A stretch of DNA of 64,000 nucleotides, taken from assembly GCA_024399835.1 (NCBI GenBank), contig JAKSNK010000002.1:1-64000 (forward strand). The letters are read 5' to 3'. The translations under genes and the position numbers were made by a program. Source of the DNA: Paludibacteraceae bacterium. GTDB lineage: Bacteria > Bacteroidota > Bacteroidia > Bacteroidales > Paludibacteraceae. Under the pieces are notes generated by a model. The model was not told where the DNA came from, searched no databases, and saw nothing but the letters and a program-made list of their open reading frames with translations. This document shows, piece after piece, positions 1 to 7,599 of the stretch. How positions within the stretch are numbered: the stretch's first letter is position 1; the number at the start of each line of letters is the position of its first letter.

Positions 1-51
1 GCGTACACCACATTTCGAGTGTGGCTCTTTCGACCACTCAGACAACTTTCC
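1..51 (-). tRNA. tRNA-Ser(CGA), 5' part only
   Basis: Read on the minus strand from 51 down, the bases fold as the first half of a class II tRNA. There is a 7-nt acceptor strand (GGAAAGT), then T8 and G9, a D stem TCT/AGA, and an anticodon stem CCACA/TGTGG around the loop CTCGAAA, giving anticodon CGA (serine, UCG codons). The variable arm, T arm and 3' acceptor strand lie beyond the left edge, so the gene is cut by the window and is not a pseudogene. A TACCTTTG promoter box at 203-210 on the same strand would give a 5' leader of roughly 145 nt. Confidence 0.85.
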
Positions 52-127
52 TTCGCGTTCGGTGGCAAGCTTGCAAAAGGTTGATACCGCTACGCTAAAT
101 CAACAGGCAACTTGCACCTCCGCTCTC

Positions 128-187
128 CGATTTCGAACAAGTTCTCATCGGTCTTTTCGATTTTTGAACAGGTTCTTATCGGATTTT
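128..187. repeat. two 30-bp imperfect tandem copies in the tRNA-Ser leader
   Basis: The block at 128-157 recurs at 158-187 with a few substitutions; both contain GAACA-GTTCT-ATCGG. It lies between the minus-strand promoter (203-210) and the tRNA-Ser gene, so it would be in the pre-tRNA leader. No gene is seen in 52-316 apart from this. Confidence 0.6.
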
Positions 188-202
188 GGTCGTTAGTGGA
201 TG

Positions 203-210
203 CAAAGGTA
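203..210 (-). promoter_or_regulatory. -7 box TACCTTTG for tRNA-Ser
   Basis: This is a minus-strand match to the Bacteroidetes TAnnTTTG element, preceded by an A/T-rich stretch. It points left toward the tRNA-Ser gene; no protein start lies between. Confidence 0.6.
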
Positions 211-304
211 CTGCTTTTTTTTCAAATACACAAATTTTAATAAGTATTTTGCAAAAAAAAGTGTGCGAAAGCATATTTTTTTTGCTTATTCGGCAAAAAA
301 CATG

Positions 305-312
305 TAACTTTG
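305..312 (+). promoter_or_regulatory. -7 box TAACTTTG, 4 nt before an ATG
   Basis: The box ends at 312 and the ATG of the dehydrogenase begins at 317. In Bacteroidetes the start of transcription lies about 4 nt past this box, so the mRNA should begin at or next to the ATG (leaderless). Confidence 0.7.
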
Positions 313-316
313 CACT

Positions 317-1105
317 ATGAAACACTATGCTTTGGTGACCGGCGCCAGCTCCGGAATAGGTCTGTGTTACGCGCGAACACTCGCACGCGACTACCATTAC
401 AATATCCTCTTAGTCAGCAATCAGGAACAACAATTGCACGATGCCGCAATTGCCATTCATGACGAATTTGCGGTGGAAACACTTTCACTCTGTATCAACT
501 TGGCAGAAGCAGATGCCGCCAATCGTATTTATACATACTGCCAAGAGCAACATCTCTCTGTCGAAGTGCTAATCAACGATGCCGGTATGCTGATTTTTGA
601 ACCATTGGCAACCGTCTCTGCAGACAAACTGCACACAATGCTGATGCTGCACATGGTGGCATTGACCCATCTGTGCCGTCTGTTCGGTCGCGATATGGCT
701 GCTGCCGGTCGCGGGTATATACTCAATATGTCCAGTATGACTGCATGGATGGCAATGCCGGGTATTCAATGCTATAATGCCACCAAGAGTTATGTACTCA
801 ATTTCAGCCGTGCCTACTGGTACGAAATGCGACGGAGTGGGGTACATGTACTGGCTGTCACTCCCGGTTCGACAGATACAGGATTGTTGCCGTTCGGGGA
901 TTCTTTCGCCCGTTTGTTGCGCATAGCAGGTATTACTATGTCGCCTGAGCGATTGGTACATCGTGCGTTACGGGTGTTGTTCGGCACATGGCGCAAACGC
1001 TGTATGCCGGGAGGGTGGAACTACATAATTGTGCCCATTATCAACCATTTGCCGGATTGGGTAGTCTTTGCCGCCATGAAACGCCTGCCGGTGTTTAAGG
1101 GATAG
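317..1105 (+). CDS. short-chain dehydrogenase/reductase (SDR) family protein
   Basis: This is a 262-residue NAD(P)-dependent oxidoreductase of the classical SDR family. The Rossmann dinucleotide motif TGASSGIG is at residues 8-15, an NDAG version of the NNAG motif is at 87-90, the catalytic Ser is at about 139-140, and the YxxxK pair is Y153/K157. The length is typical of the family. The substrate cannot be read from the sequence; relatives in this group act on ketoacyl or sterol-like substrates. It stands alone, between a divergent tRNA-Ser and a convergent lipoprotein gene. The ATG at 317 is the only start compatible with the promoter box ending at 312. C-terminal hydrophobic stretches (about 225-255) hint at membrane association. 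Confidence 0.85.
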   Translation: MKHYALVTGASSGIGLCYARTLARDYHYNILLVSNQEQQLHDAAIAIHDEFAVETLSLCINLAEADAANRIYTYCQEQHLSVEVLINDAGMLIFEPLATVSADKLHTMLMLHMVALTHLCRLFGRDMAAAGRGYILNMSSMTAWMAMPGIQCYNATKSYVLNFSRAYWYEMRRSGVHVLAVTPGSTDTGLLPFGDSFARLLRIAGITMSPERLVHRALRVLFGTWRKRCMPGGWNYIIVPIINHLPDWVVFAAMKRLPVFKG

Positions 1106-1191
1106 TTTAGAGGACGGCGAGAAAGCGAGCAACGGGTATCGAACACCCTGAGCGAGTTGAGAGTGGAGGATAGGCAAAAGGCAAATTGGCA

Positions 1192-1230
1192 AAAACTACC
1201 AAAAAGGGTCTGTCCCTAATTGGTAGTTTT
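1192..1230. other. hairpin in convergent spacer
   Basis: AAAACTACCA (1192-1201) pairs with TGGTAGTTTT (1221-1230), with an inner AGGG/CCCT. It lies downstream of the SDR gene and has no run of T directly after it, so it is a transcript-end structure at best. The rest of 1106-1244 shows no gene. Confidence 0.45.
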
Positions 1231-1244
1231 GGTAGTATAAGTAG

Positions 1245-1300
1245 GCAAAAGGTGACAAAGCAAGAAGGCGAGAAAGCAAGAAGGCGACAAAGCAAAAAGT
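1245..1300. repeat. seven 8-bp tandem units
   Basis: Purine-rich octamers alternate between CAAGAAGG and CGAGAAAG/CGACAAAG types for 56 bp. They lie in the spacer between two convergent genes and are one of several period-8 arrays in the window. Confidence 0.65.
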
Positions 1301-1308
1301 AACTAATC

Positions 1309-1338
1309 AAAAAAGCAACCCCGAAAGGTTGCTTTTTT
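1309..1338. terminator. bidirectional intrinsic terminator
   Basis: AAAAAAGCAACC and GGTTGCTTTTTT form a stem around CCGAAA, with A and T runs on the two sides. It can end both the rightward SDR transcript and the leftward lipoprotein transcript. Confidence 0.85.
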
Positions 1339-1362
1339 ATGATTAAGAGTTTTATAGTAAAT

Positions 1363-2370
1363 CTATAAACCACATTCAGCAGGAGTTTTTAATGCTTTGT
1401 ATGTGTATTGGATGTCAATGGGAGCACCCAAATATGTATATTCTCCTTCTAAGAATTCAAAACCAGTTGGACATATATTTGTTGTAGATTTGATTGCATG
1501 ACACACAGGGTTCTCGCATGTCCCCTCTAACACTTTTTCGCCATTATATTCAGCGTAACAAGTTCCTTCCTTCTTGGGAGTGATGTCGATTTCACGATAA
1601 TTGGCAGGTGGTAAAACGAACACGACATATAAGCATGCCTTATCACCAATAATTGCACCTCCAACTTCTTTATTGATGATATAGTCGCATTCAAAGTCTG
1701 GATTCCCACTTTCATTCTCAAACTGAAATGCTTTTATATGTAAACTACCAACCATTGGGTGCACCTCTAGTCCCTGGATATTCGCCCATGCAGATGCTCC
1801 AGTTTCTTCTGAGTAAGTAAAATCTGCAGCAACTGCAGTACGAATGGCGGCGAATTTTGGCTGTAGTTCGATGGCTTTATCTAAACTGCAATTTGTTGCC
1901 TCAAAGCGCATAATGCCTCTGCCTATTCCGTCGTAGTGATAATACTGTTTGGATGGTACATCTTTAGGTCCGTAAGTTACAGTAAAGTTTTGTCCATCTC
2001 CGGGCATGTGCCCCCTAAAATATGCTACACCACCAAAGTTAAGATCTTCGCTTTTTGTACTGCCTTCGACACCATATCCACCTCTATCTTTTAATAGATA
2101 AAAGTCACTAGATTCACTTCCTACGGTGATTGTGATAACATCGTTTTCATTCCATTGGAAATCTATATCTCCAATACCTCCAATGTTTCCATCTTCACCA
2201 CGAGTATATCCGTCAGCACGCCGTGCTTTTCCCGATGTTCCTGGAACTCCGACAGCGATTGTTACTTCTTCACCCTTTTCAAAATGTGTGTTTTGAGGTT
2301 CTAATTTGTTATCCTTGTTGCATGCTGCTAAAACAGCAATAATGCCTGCTAAATACAATACTTTTTTCAT
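1363..2370 (-). CDS. fimbrillin-like lipoprotein
   Basis: This is a 335-residue exported lipoprotein. The leader MKKVLYLAGIIAVLAAC ends in a signal-peptidase II lipobox with Cys17. The mature start, an acidic linker followed by EEVTIAVGVPG and an RRADGYTRG stretch, resembles Bacteroidetes fimbrillin (FimA/Mfa1/DUF3988-like) proteins, in which an Arg-rich site is cut by a surface protease before pilus assembly. No fimbrial usher or minor subunits are nearby, so a role as pilus subunit is an inference. The gene directly follows a 52-residue peptide gene on the same strand (23-bp gap) and probably shares its promoter at 2640-2647. It could equally be a solitary surface lipoprotein. Confidence 0.6.
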   Translation of the reverse strand: MKKVLYLAGIIAVLAACNKDNKLEPQNTHFEKGEEVTIAVGVPGTSGKARRADGYTRGEDGNIGGIGDIDFQWNENDVITITVGSESSDFYLLKDRGGYGVEGSTKSEDLNFGGVAYFRGHMPGDGQNFTVTYGPKDVPSKQYYHYDGIGRGIMRFEATNCSLDKAIELQPKFAAIRTAVAADFTYSEETGASAWANIQGLEVHPMVGSLHIKAFQFENESGNPDFECDYIINKEVGGAIIGDKACLYVVFVLPPANYREIDITPKKEGTCYAEYNGEKVLEGTCENPVCHAIKSTTNICPTGFEFLEGEYTYLGAPIDIQYTYKALKTPAECGL

Positions 2371-2393
2371 AATAATGCGTACTTTATTTTTTG

Positions 2394-2552
2394 TTATCCT
2401 TTAACCCAAGCTATTCCTGCTATTCCAGATTGCTTTAACGATCCTAATTTCACACCATTTTCGGTGTTGCTGCTAACGCCTTCCGATCCCATCAGGTTGA
2501 TGTTGTTTTCGAGTTGGAGCACTTGAGTCTCCGGGGAGTTGTACTTTTTCAT
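2394..2552 (-). CDS. small 52-residue peptide, unknown function
   Basis: Read leftward from ATG 2552-2550, an open frame of 52 codons ends at TAA 2396-2394. It starts MKKYNSPETQVLQLENN and has the mix MKKY-x-x-P-E-T-x-V seen at the start of many short uncharacterised Bacteroidales proteins. The C-terminal half is Gly/Ser/Asn-rich and ends GIAGIAWVKG. It has no hydrophobic signal segment. A TACCTTTG promoter lies 87 nt upstream and the fimbrillin-like gene follows 23 bp later, so it is the first gene of a two-gene unit. It could be a precursor or signalling peptide, or a small protein made with the lipoprotein; the sequence does not decide. Confidence 0.6.
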   Translation of the reverse strand: MKKYNSPETQVLQLENNINLMGSEGVSSNTENGVKLGSLKQSGIAGIAWVKG

Positions 2553-2639
2553 TTGTTGTCTGTCCTTCTATTGTGTCCGGAAGGGCGGGAATAAATAAAT
2601 ATATTTGTTAATTGATTTCTCGATACCCTAAAAATCACG

Positions 2640-2647
2640 CAAAGGTA
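2640..2647 (-). promoter_or_regulatory. -7 box TACCTTTG for the peptide/lipoprotein unit
   Basis: The minus-strand box starts a leader of about 80 nt before the 52-residue peptide. It is divergent from the box at 2836-2843; nothing else is seen in 2648-2835 beyond A/T-rich sequence and a repeated ATTGTCAAATCGTCAATTC-like pair near 2720-2755. Confidence 0.65.
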
Positions 2648-2835
2648 CACAAAAAAAATCATCCGTGCAAGAAAATGGTACAAAAAAATATATATTTATG
2701 TCCAAAAGGTGCAAAAATTGCCAAATCGTCAATTCAAATTGTCAAATCGTCAATTCATTTTGTCCGATTGCAAACCGAAAAGGTGAAAAAATTGATATAT
2801 TTTGTTGAAAATTTGCGTAAGCAAGATTTTTTTTG

Positions 2836-2843
2836 TATCTTTG
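2836..2843 (+). promoter_or_regulatory. -7 box TATCTTTG for the nuclease gene
   Basis: It matches TAnnTTTG, preceded by a run of T. The ATG of the nuclease is 23 nt downstream. Confidence 0.7.
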
Positions 2844-2866
2844 CATAATCAAAATTTGTTCGCTCT

Positions 2867-4219
2867 ATGCGAAAAAGACACCTTATAATATATATACTCC
2901 TGTTTTGCGGTTTGTCGGCACAAGCCGCCGTCCGCCGTGTCAGTTTGGAGGAGTTGAATGCCGGCGGTTGGGAGCGTTTTCTCGGTCGGCGTGTCTGTAT
3001 CACCACTCCGTTGACCGTCTGTGCGACCATGTACGACAGTTTGCTGTTGAGCGACGAGCGTTTGCTCGTTCCCGAAGAAACGGCAGAAGGACTGGCAGAC
3101 GGCGACAGTACGGCGTTCTACCGCATACAACAATACAACCGCGACCACCGTATCAAGTTGAGTTGCAAGTATCCCTATCATCTCAATTTGGGTTCCCGGA
3201 CGGTCCGTCTGACGGCTTATGTGACGGGCAATAGACAGTTGCAGACGGGCGCCCAGCCACATTTCAGGAACAACCGACCGAAAAAGTGTGTTCCCTCTTG
3301 GGGCAAAACAGATGTCCGTATTTGTGCCGCCAATATACAGAACTACTTCGTTCATGTAGGCGGTTATGCCACCAAAAGGAACACGGCAGGGCAGCATGCG
3401 CTACAATGCTACAAAGTCGCTTCCTCCCTGTCAAAAATCCAAGCAGACATCTATGCCTTGTGTGAGTTGGAACAGGGCACTTCCGCCCCTGCCGAACTGG
3501 TTGCAAAAATGAACGAACTCGGTTGCCGCAAACATTTTGCCTACATCGTCACGGACACGGTAGATAGAGATACCATTTCTGCCGGTTTTATCTACGATAC
3601 CACGCATGTCCGTCCCTGCGGAGAATTGCAGTTTGCCTATCTCAACCACGAAGATATTCACGCCCACCGTTTTCTGATTCAGCAGTTTGAGGATGTCAAT
3701 ACGGGCAGGCGGTTCTATATTTCGCTTAACCACCCCCGCAGCAAGCGCGGCGATGCCGCCGAGGCGAATGCCAAGCGGGTTGCCGAGTTGGACACAGTGT
3801 TTGCCGCCTTTGACCGCCTGCATCTGACTCCCGATTCGACGGTGCTGTGGCTGGGCGACTATAACGCTTACGCCCAAGAACAATCGACCCAAAAGATAGT
3901 TCGTGCCGGTTATCAGGACATGAACGCCCTTTATGCCGCAGGTGACTATTCGTATTCGTACAAAGGTGAGTGCGGCTTCCTGGACCGCTGCTACGCTTCT
4001 CCGTCGATGGCACGGCATGTGGTGTCGCTACAGCCGTTGCATTGGAACACGGACTACTACTATTCGGCAGCGTATTACAGCAAGTACAACTACAAAAAAA
4101 GGAACATCCCTCAGGATGCTCCCAAACATATCCGCGGCGTGCTGACCCGGGCAGCCAAGCAGAACCGCTATTTCCGTTTTTCAGACCACGATCCGTTGCT
4201 AATCCGTATAGTATGGTAA
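2867..4219 (+). CDS. secreted endonuclease/exonuclease/phosphatase family protein
   Basis: The 450-residue protein has a cleavable signal peptide (MRKRHLIIYILLFCGLSAQA). An N-terminal region of about 100 residues resembles the OB-like part that precedes the nuclease domain in extracellular DNases of the ExeM/NucH type. The EEP fold follows: ICAANIQNYF (metal-binding Asn), CELEQG with the catalytic Glu, SLNHPRSKRG, WLGDYNAYAQE (Asp/Asn pair) and the C-terminal SDHDPLL with the catalytic Asp-His. All key residues are present, so an active Mg-dependent phosphodiesterase acting on nucleic acid or another phosphoester outside the cytoplasm is likely. It is transcribed alone from 2836-2843. Confidence 0.85.
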   Translation: MRKRHLIIYILLFCGLSAQAAVRRVSLEELNAGGWERFLGRRVCITTPLTVCATMYDSLLLSDERLLVPEETAEGLADGDSTAFYRIQQYNRDHRIKLSCKYPYHLNLGSRTVRLTAYVTGNRQLQTGAQPHFRNNRPKKCVPSWGKTDVRICAANIQNYFVHVGGYATKRNTAGQHALQCYKVASSLSKIQADIYALCELEQGTSAPAELVAKMNELGCRKHFAYIVTDTVDRDTISAGFIYDTTHVRPCGELQFAYLNHEDIHAHRFLIQQFEDVNTGRRFYISLNHPRSKRGDAAEANAKRVAELDTVFAAFDRLHLTPDSTVLWLGDYNAYAQEQSTQKIVRAGYQDMNALYAAGDYSYSYKGECGFLDRCYASPSMARHVVSLQPLHWNTDYYYSAAYYSKYNYKKRNIPQDAPKHIRGVLTRAAKQNRYFRFSDHDPLLIRIVW

Positions 4220-4232
4220 GGGTGATGAACCT

Positions 4233-4265
4233 CTCTACTACCGCTCTACTACCGATGTACTACCG
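4233..4265. repeat. three 11-bp tandem units
   Basis: CTCTACTACCG occurs twice, followed by ATGTACTACCG. The array fills the short convergent spacer between the nuclease gene and panB. It is the reverse complement of the CGGTAGTAGAG type found at 32581-32602. Confidence 0.75.
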
Positions 4266-4279
4266 ATAAGGACACGCTC

Positions 4280-5095
4280 TTAATAGCACTCGTTGTCGTT
4301 GGGGAAAGATGTGTCCTTGACGGCAGCCACATAGTCGGCAACGGCAGACTGTACGGCTTCTCCCAATTCGGCAAAATGGCGCAAGAACTTGGGCTTGAAC
4401 CCCTGGTTCAGTCCTAACATATCGTGCAAGACCAGGACTTGTCCGTCGGTCCGATTGCCTGCGCCGATACCGATAGTGGGGCAGGAGACGGCTTGTGTGA
4501 CCCGTTTAGCCAAATCGGCGGGAATCTTCTCCAAGACAATGGCGAAGCAGCCGGCTTGGTCGAGGAGTTGTGCGTCATGGAGCAGTTTGGCTGCCTCTGC
4601 CTCCTCCTTGGCACGCAGTCCGTAACCGCCGAACTGGTTGACCGACTGGGGTGTCAGTCCCAAGTGCCCGCAGACAGGTACGCCTGCCTGAATCATGTGA
4701 CGGACAGCAGGAAGAATCTCTTCGCCTCCCTCCAACTTGACGGCATCGGCGCCACTCTCCTTAATCATACGAATGGCGTTGGTAACTGCCTGTTCTTCAC
4801 TGACCTGGTAACTGCCGAAAGGCATGTCGATAACAACAAGGGCATGCTCGGCAGCACGCACGACACCCTTGGTGAGAAAAATCATCTCGTCCACCGTGAT
4901 GGGCAGGGTGTACTGGTTGCCGCACACCACATTGCTGGCACTATCGCCCACAAGGAACATGTCAACTCCTGCCTGATCAACCAGACGGGCAAGGGTGTAA
5001 TCGTAACTGGTCAGCATGGTGATTTTTTCACCAGCGGCTTTCTTCTGACGGATTAAAGCGGTCGTCATGCGCTTGGTTTCTACATGAACAGACAT
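4280..5095 (-). CDS. panB: 3-methyl-2-oxobutanoate hydroxymethyltransferase
   Basis: PanB transfers a one-carbon unit from methylene-tetrahydrofolate to ketoisovalerate to give ketopantoate, the first step of pantothenate (CoA) synthesis. The 271 residues match the usual family length. Family signatures are in order: MLTSYDYTLARLVDQAG, the metal/substrate motif FLVGDSASNV, VVIDMPFGSY, AVKLEGGEE, HLGLTPQS and PTIGIGAG. The start at 5095 follows a -7 box by 19 nt. No panC or panE is adjacent, so the pathway is scattered in this genome. Confidence 0.97.
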   Translation of the reverse strand: MSVHVETKRMTTALIRQKKAAGEKITMLTSYDYTLARLVDQAGVDMFLVGDSASNVVCGNQYTLPITVDEMIFLTKGVVRAAEHALVVIDMPFGSYQVSEEQAVTNAIRMIKESGADAVKLEGGEEILPAVRHMIQAGVPVCGHLGLTPQSVNQFGGYGLRAKEEAEAAKLLHDAQLLDQAGCFAIVLEKIPADLAKRVTQAVSCPTIGIGAGNRTDGQVLVLHDMLGLNQGFKPKFLRHFAELGEAVQSAVADYVAAVKDTSFPNDNECY

Positions 5096-5114
5096 AATTT
5101 CACAAATTAGGGTG

Positions 5115-5122
5115 CAAAATTA
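5115..5122 (-). promoter_or_regulatory. -7 box TAATTTTG for panB
   Basis: Minus-strand TAnnTTTG match; it ends 19 nt before the panB ATG. It is divergent from 5155-5162. Confidence 0.65.
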
Positions 5123-5154
5123 CACAATTATTTGCATATTTGCAAATTTTTTTG

Positions 5155-5162
5155 TATCTTTG
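5155..5162 (+). promoter_or_regulatory. -7 box TATCTTTG
   Basis: It sits 24 nt before the ATG at 5187, which rules out the longer open frame that begins upstream of the box. Confidence 0.65.
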
Positions 5163-5186
5163 CGCATTAAATTAAAATGCGGTAGT

Positions 5187-5801
5187 ATGTCTTTTACACT
5201 TACAGACACAGAATTAGAGGAGATTATTCAAAAAGCATCCTTGGAGGCAGCCAAACAAGCCGCTGCCAACGCCGTGGAAGAACTGATTGCCAAACACGAA
5301 AAGCAAACTCCTACCCAACAGCCGAAAGTGTCTATACAACAAGCCAGCGACCAAGAAGCACAACAAACCATGGAAGCCATGGCGGCTAACCTGGATAACC
5401 AAGAAAAACCGAAAGTGGGCATATTCTGGTATCAGGAACAGGGAGAACGCCTGTTCGGAGTGGTGGCTGTCAATAAAGATTCATTCGCCAAACCCAATGT
5501 GGGCGGAGGACTGATTACATGCACCGAACTGCATAAAGACGTGTGGAAAAAGCGTTTTCACGAACAGAAATACAAACTTAACGGAATAGGACCTTTCGTG
5601 GGAGACTACAAAGACCATTGCCGAGGGCGTGTCTTCTACAATCCGGCAACGGATACCTATCAAATCATGGTGGGGTCGTGGATTAACAATAACCAACAAG
5701 CAATCCCAATGATTGTTGAGGAATTTAATCTCACCCAAGTTCACTACGAAGTTAAAACATCCTATCATTGGGACATAGGCAATGGCTGGGAGAACCAATA
5801 A
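5187..5801 (+). CDS. conserved-looking protein of unknown function
   Basis: A 204-residue soluble protein with no signal peptide. The first 75 residues are Ala/Glu/Gln-rich and probably helical or coiled. From about residue 78 a compact domain begins (KPKVGIFWYQEQGERLFGVV) with many aromatic residues and a GRVFYNPATDTYQIMVGSW segment. I do not recognise the family. The ATG at 5187 is chosen because the promoter box lies between it and the earlier in-frame start. Its 3' end overlaps the FecCD permease gene by 20 nt, so the two are likely translated from one mRNA. Whether the function is linked to metal uptake is not known. Confidence 0.7.
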   Translation: MSFTLTDTELEEIIQKASLEAAKQAAANAVEELIAKHEKQTPTQQPKVSIQQASDQEAQQTMEAMAANLDNQEKPKVGIFWYQEQGERLFGVVAVNKDSFAKPNVGGGLITCTELHKDVWKKRFHEQKYKLNGIGPFVGDYKDHCRGRVFYNPATDTYQIMVGSWINNNQQAIPMIVEEFNLTQVHYEVKTSYHWDIGNGWENQ

Positions 5802-6762
5802 AAGTTGGATATGGTTGGGATTGGTGCTGGGAGGACTGGTACTGGCGGTGTTGGATGTGTGTTGCGGCGCAGTATGGATAGGTCCGAGCGAGATAATACA
5901 CAGCGATTCGGCAGTAGTGGACAGAGTGTTCTTTTACCTGCGTCTGCCCAAGATGCTGACCGCCGTTTTGGCAGGTTGTGCATTGTCGGTGAGCGGCGTG
6001 ATGATGCAAACACTATTCCGTAACCCGCTGGCAGGTCCGTATATATTAGGTGTGAGTTCGGGGGCAGGATTGGGCGTTGCAATAGTGACGATATTAGGGG
6101 CACAAATGGCATGGCATTGGTTGTCCTTTACGACGGCAGGCGCGGCAATAATAGGCAGTGTGGCAGTTATGCTGTTGATGCTCGCCGTGGCACGCAGGGT
6201 GCGAGACAATGTGAGTTTGCTGATAGTGGGTATGATGTTCGGCTCTATCGCCGGTGCGCTGGTGAACGTGCTACAGAATATCAGCAACCCCGATGCGCTG
6301 AAGATGTTTATCGTTTGGACATTGGGCAGTTTGAGCAATGTGGGGTGGAGTCAGTTGGGCTGGATGGCATTGAGCGTGGCGGCAGGTCTAATCATAGTGG
6401 TGGGGTTAATCAAACCGCTGAACGGACTGATGTTGGGCGAGAACTATGCCCGTGCGTTAGGTGTCCGTATCGAGCAGGTGCGCGTGTGGATAGTGATAGC
6501 CACAGGGTTGTTGGCAGGCGGCGTGACGGCTTTTTGCGGACCGATAGCATTCGTGGGCGTGGCAGTACCGCATATAGCACGAGGCATCATGCAGACCAGT
6601 AACCACCGAATAATCGTTCCGGCATCGCTGCTGATAGGCGCTAATCTGCTGCTATTGTGCGACTTGCTGTGCAGTTGGAGCGTTTATCCGTTGCCCATCA
6701 GTACCGTGTCCGCGCTCGTGGGAGCACCGGTGATAATTAGAATAGTGCTAAATAATAAATAA
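5782..6762 (+). CDS. FecCD/BtuC-type ABC transporter permease
   Basis: The 326-residue polytopic membrane protein is of the FecCD family, the transmembrane half of importers for iron-siderophore, haem or cobalamin. Family landmarks are LRLPKMLTAVLAGCALSVSG near the N-terminus, NPLAGPYILGVSSGAGLGVA, FCGPIAFVGVAVPHIAR (the loop that contacts the ATPase) and a C-terminal PLPISTVSALVGAPV. About nine to ten membrane segments are visible. The partner ATPase and substrate-binding protein are not adjacent, so the permease is orphaned or split from its operon; the repeat zone directly downstream may mark where the operon was broken. Substrate is not predictable. Confidence 0.9.
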   Translation: MAGRTNKSWIWLGLVLGGLVLAVLDVCCGAVWIGPSEIIHSDSAVVDRVFFYLRLPKMLTAVLAGCALSVSGVMMQTLFRNPLAGPYILGVSSGAGLGVAIVTILGAQMAWHWLSFTTAGAAIIGSVAVMLLMLAVARRVRDNVSLLIVGMMFGSIAGALVNVLQNISNPDALKMFIVWTLGSLSNVGWSQLGWMALSVAAGLIIVVGLIKPLNGLMLGENYARALGVRIEQVRVWIVIATGLLAGGVTAFCGPIAFVGVAVPHIARGIMQTSNHRIIVPASLLIGANLLLLCDLLCSWSVYPLPISTVSALVGAPVIIRIVLNNK

Positions 6763-6979
6763 TGAATAATAAATAATAAGCGTTGAACTGGCATTGAGGG
6801 GAATGGAAGAGTTGAGAGGGGAGAGCGGAGTTTGGACAGAGTGAGTCAAATAATAAATAATGAATAATAAATAATAAGCGTTGAACTGGCATTGAGGGGA
6901 ATGGAAGAGTTGAGAGGGGGAGAGCGGAGTTTGGACAGAGTGAGTCAAATAATAAATAATGAATAATGAATAATAAATA
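6750..6979. repeat. 98-99 bp tandem repeat, two copies plus partial third
   Basis: Copies begin at 6750 and 6848, and a partial third at 6947. Each has an A/T-only head built of AATAAATAATGAAT words, then a purine-rich body (GTTGAACTGGC ... GAGAGCGGAG ... GACAGAGTGAGTC). The two full copies differ by a single inserted G. The first copy overlaps the stop region of the permease gene. Confidence 0.85.
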
Positions 6980-7136
6980 ATAAGCTCGCACAAACGCTGA
7001 GGAAAGATAGGAGTTTAGAGGTCCGAACAGAGGATAGTGGGAAAGATAATAAATAATAAATAATAAGCTCGCACAAACGCTGAGGAAAGATAGGAGTTTA
7101 GAGGTCCGAACAGAAGATAGTGGGAAAGATAATAAA
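6966..7136. repeat. 83-bp tandem repeat, two copies
   Basis: Two copies with a period of 83 bp (the shared word TAAGCTCGCA is at 6981 and 7064) differ at only about one position. The body again joins an A/T-only head to a purine-rich segment (CTGAGGAAAGATAGGAG). It adjoins the 98-bp array and precedes the four-helix-bundle gene. Confidence 0.85.
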
Positions 7137-7190
7137 GATAAAGAAAATATAGAGATAAAGATAATAAAGAGTACAATAAAGCAAAAAAAG

Positions 7191-7559
7191 ATGCGAGGAT
7201 TAGGAGTTCTTGGAGAGAAAATATTGATATTAGTACCGAAAATTATCCAATTAGCTAAGTCTTTAGAGAAAGAAAATAAAGCAATGGCTAATCAGATATT
7301 GCGGTCAGGAACATCCGTAGGAGCCAACTGCCATGAAGCACAAAGTGCACAAAGCAAAGCAGATTTCATCACTAAATTACATATCGCTTTGAAAGAAAAT
7401 GACGAGACTCAATATTGGTTGAAAATGTTTTATGCCTCTCAACTGATTGATGATGATACATTTACACCACTAAATACTGAAATAGAAGAAATAGGAAAAT
7501 TATTAACCAGTACAATCAAACATACAAAAGAAAATTTAGAAATCAGTAAATATGATTAA
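7191..7559 (+). CDS. four-helix-bundle (S23 / 23S intervening-sequence type) protein
   Basis: A 122-residue all-helical protein of the family first named for ORFs in 23S rRNA intervening sequences, which is structurally related to the Avd accessory protein of diversity-generating retroelements. The hallmark segment LRSGTSVGANCHEAQSAQSK is at about residues 38-57, followed by the KADFITKLHIALKENDETQYWL helix region. Family members bind nucleic acid in some settings, but no general function is established. The gene is A/T-rich compared with its neighbours and lies between tandem repeats on the left and an inverted A/T-rich copy on the right, which suggests that it arrived as an insertion. There is no reverse transcriptase or rRNA here. 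Confidence 0.85.
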   Translation: MRGLGVLGEKILILVPKIIQLAKSLEKENKAMANQILRSGTSVGANCHEAQSAQSKADFITKLHIALKENDETQYWLKMFYASQLIDDDTFTPLNTEIEEIGKLLTSTIKHTKENLEISKYD

Positions 7560-7599
7560 TCTCCCTTCGAACGAAGTGAGCCCTGCGAAATCAGTTTAT

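Noticed and set aside
2612..2848. A 78-codon frame in the spacer before the nuclease
   Set aside because: It runs through two promoter boxes and is Lys/Asn-rich by base composition only.
6737..6993. Open frames with LLFIIHYLLF-like repeats on the minus strand
   Set aside because: They are translations of the A/T-rich tandem repeats with no start signals.
6750..7136. Direct repeats as a CRISPR array
   Set aside because: Units are 83-99 bp and contiguous, with no spacers between repeats and no cas genes in the window.
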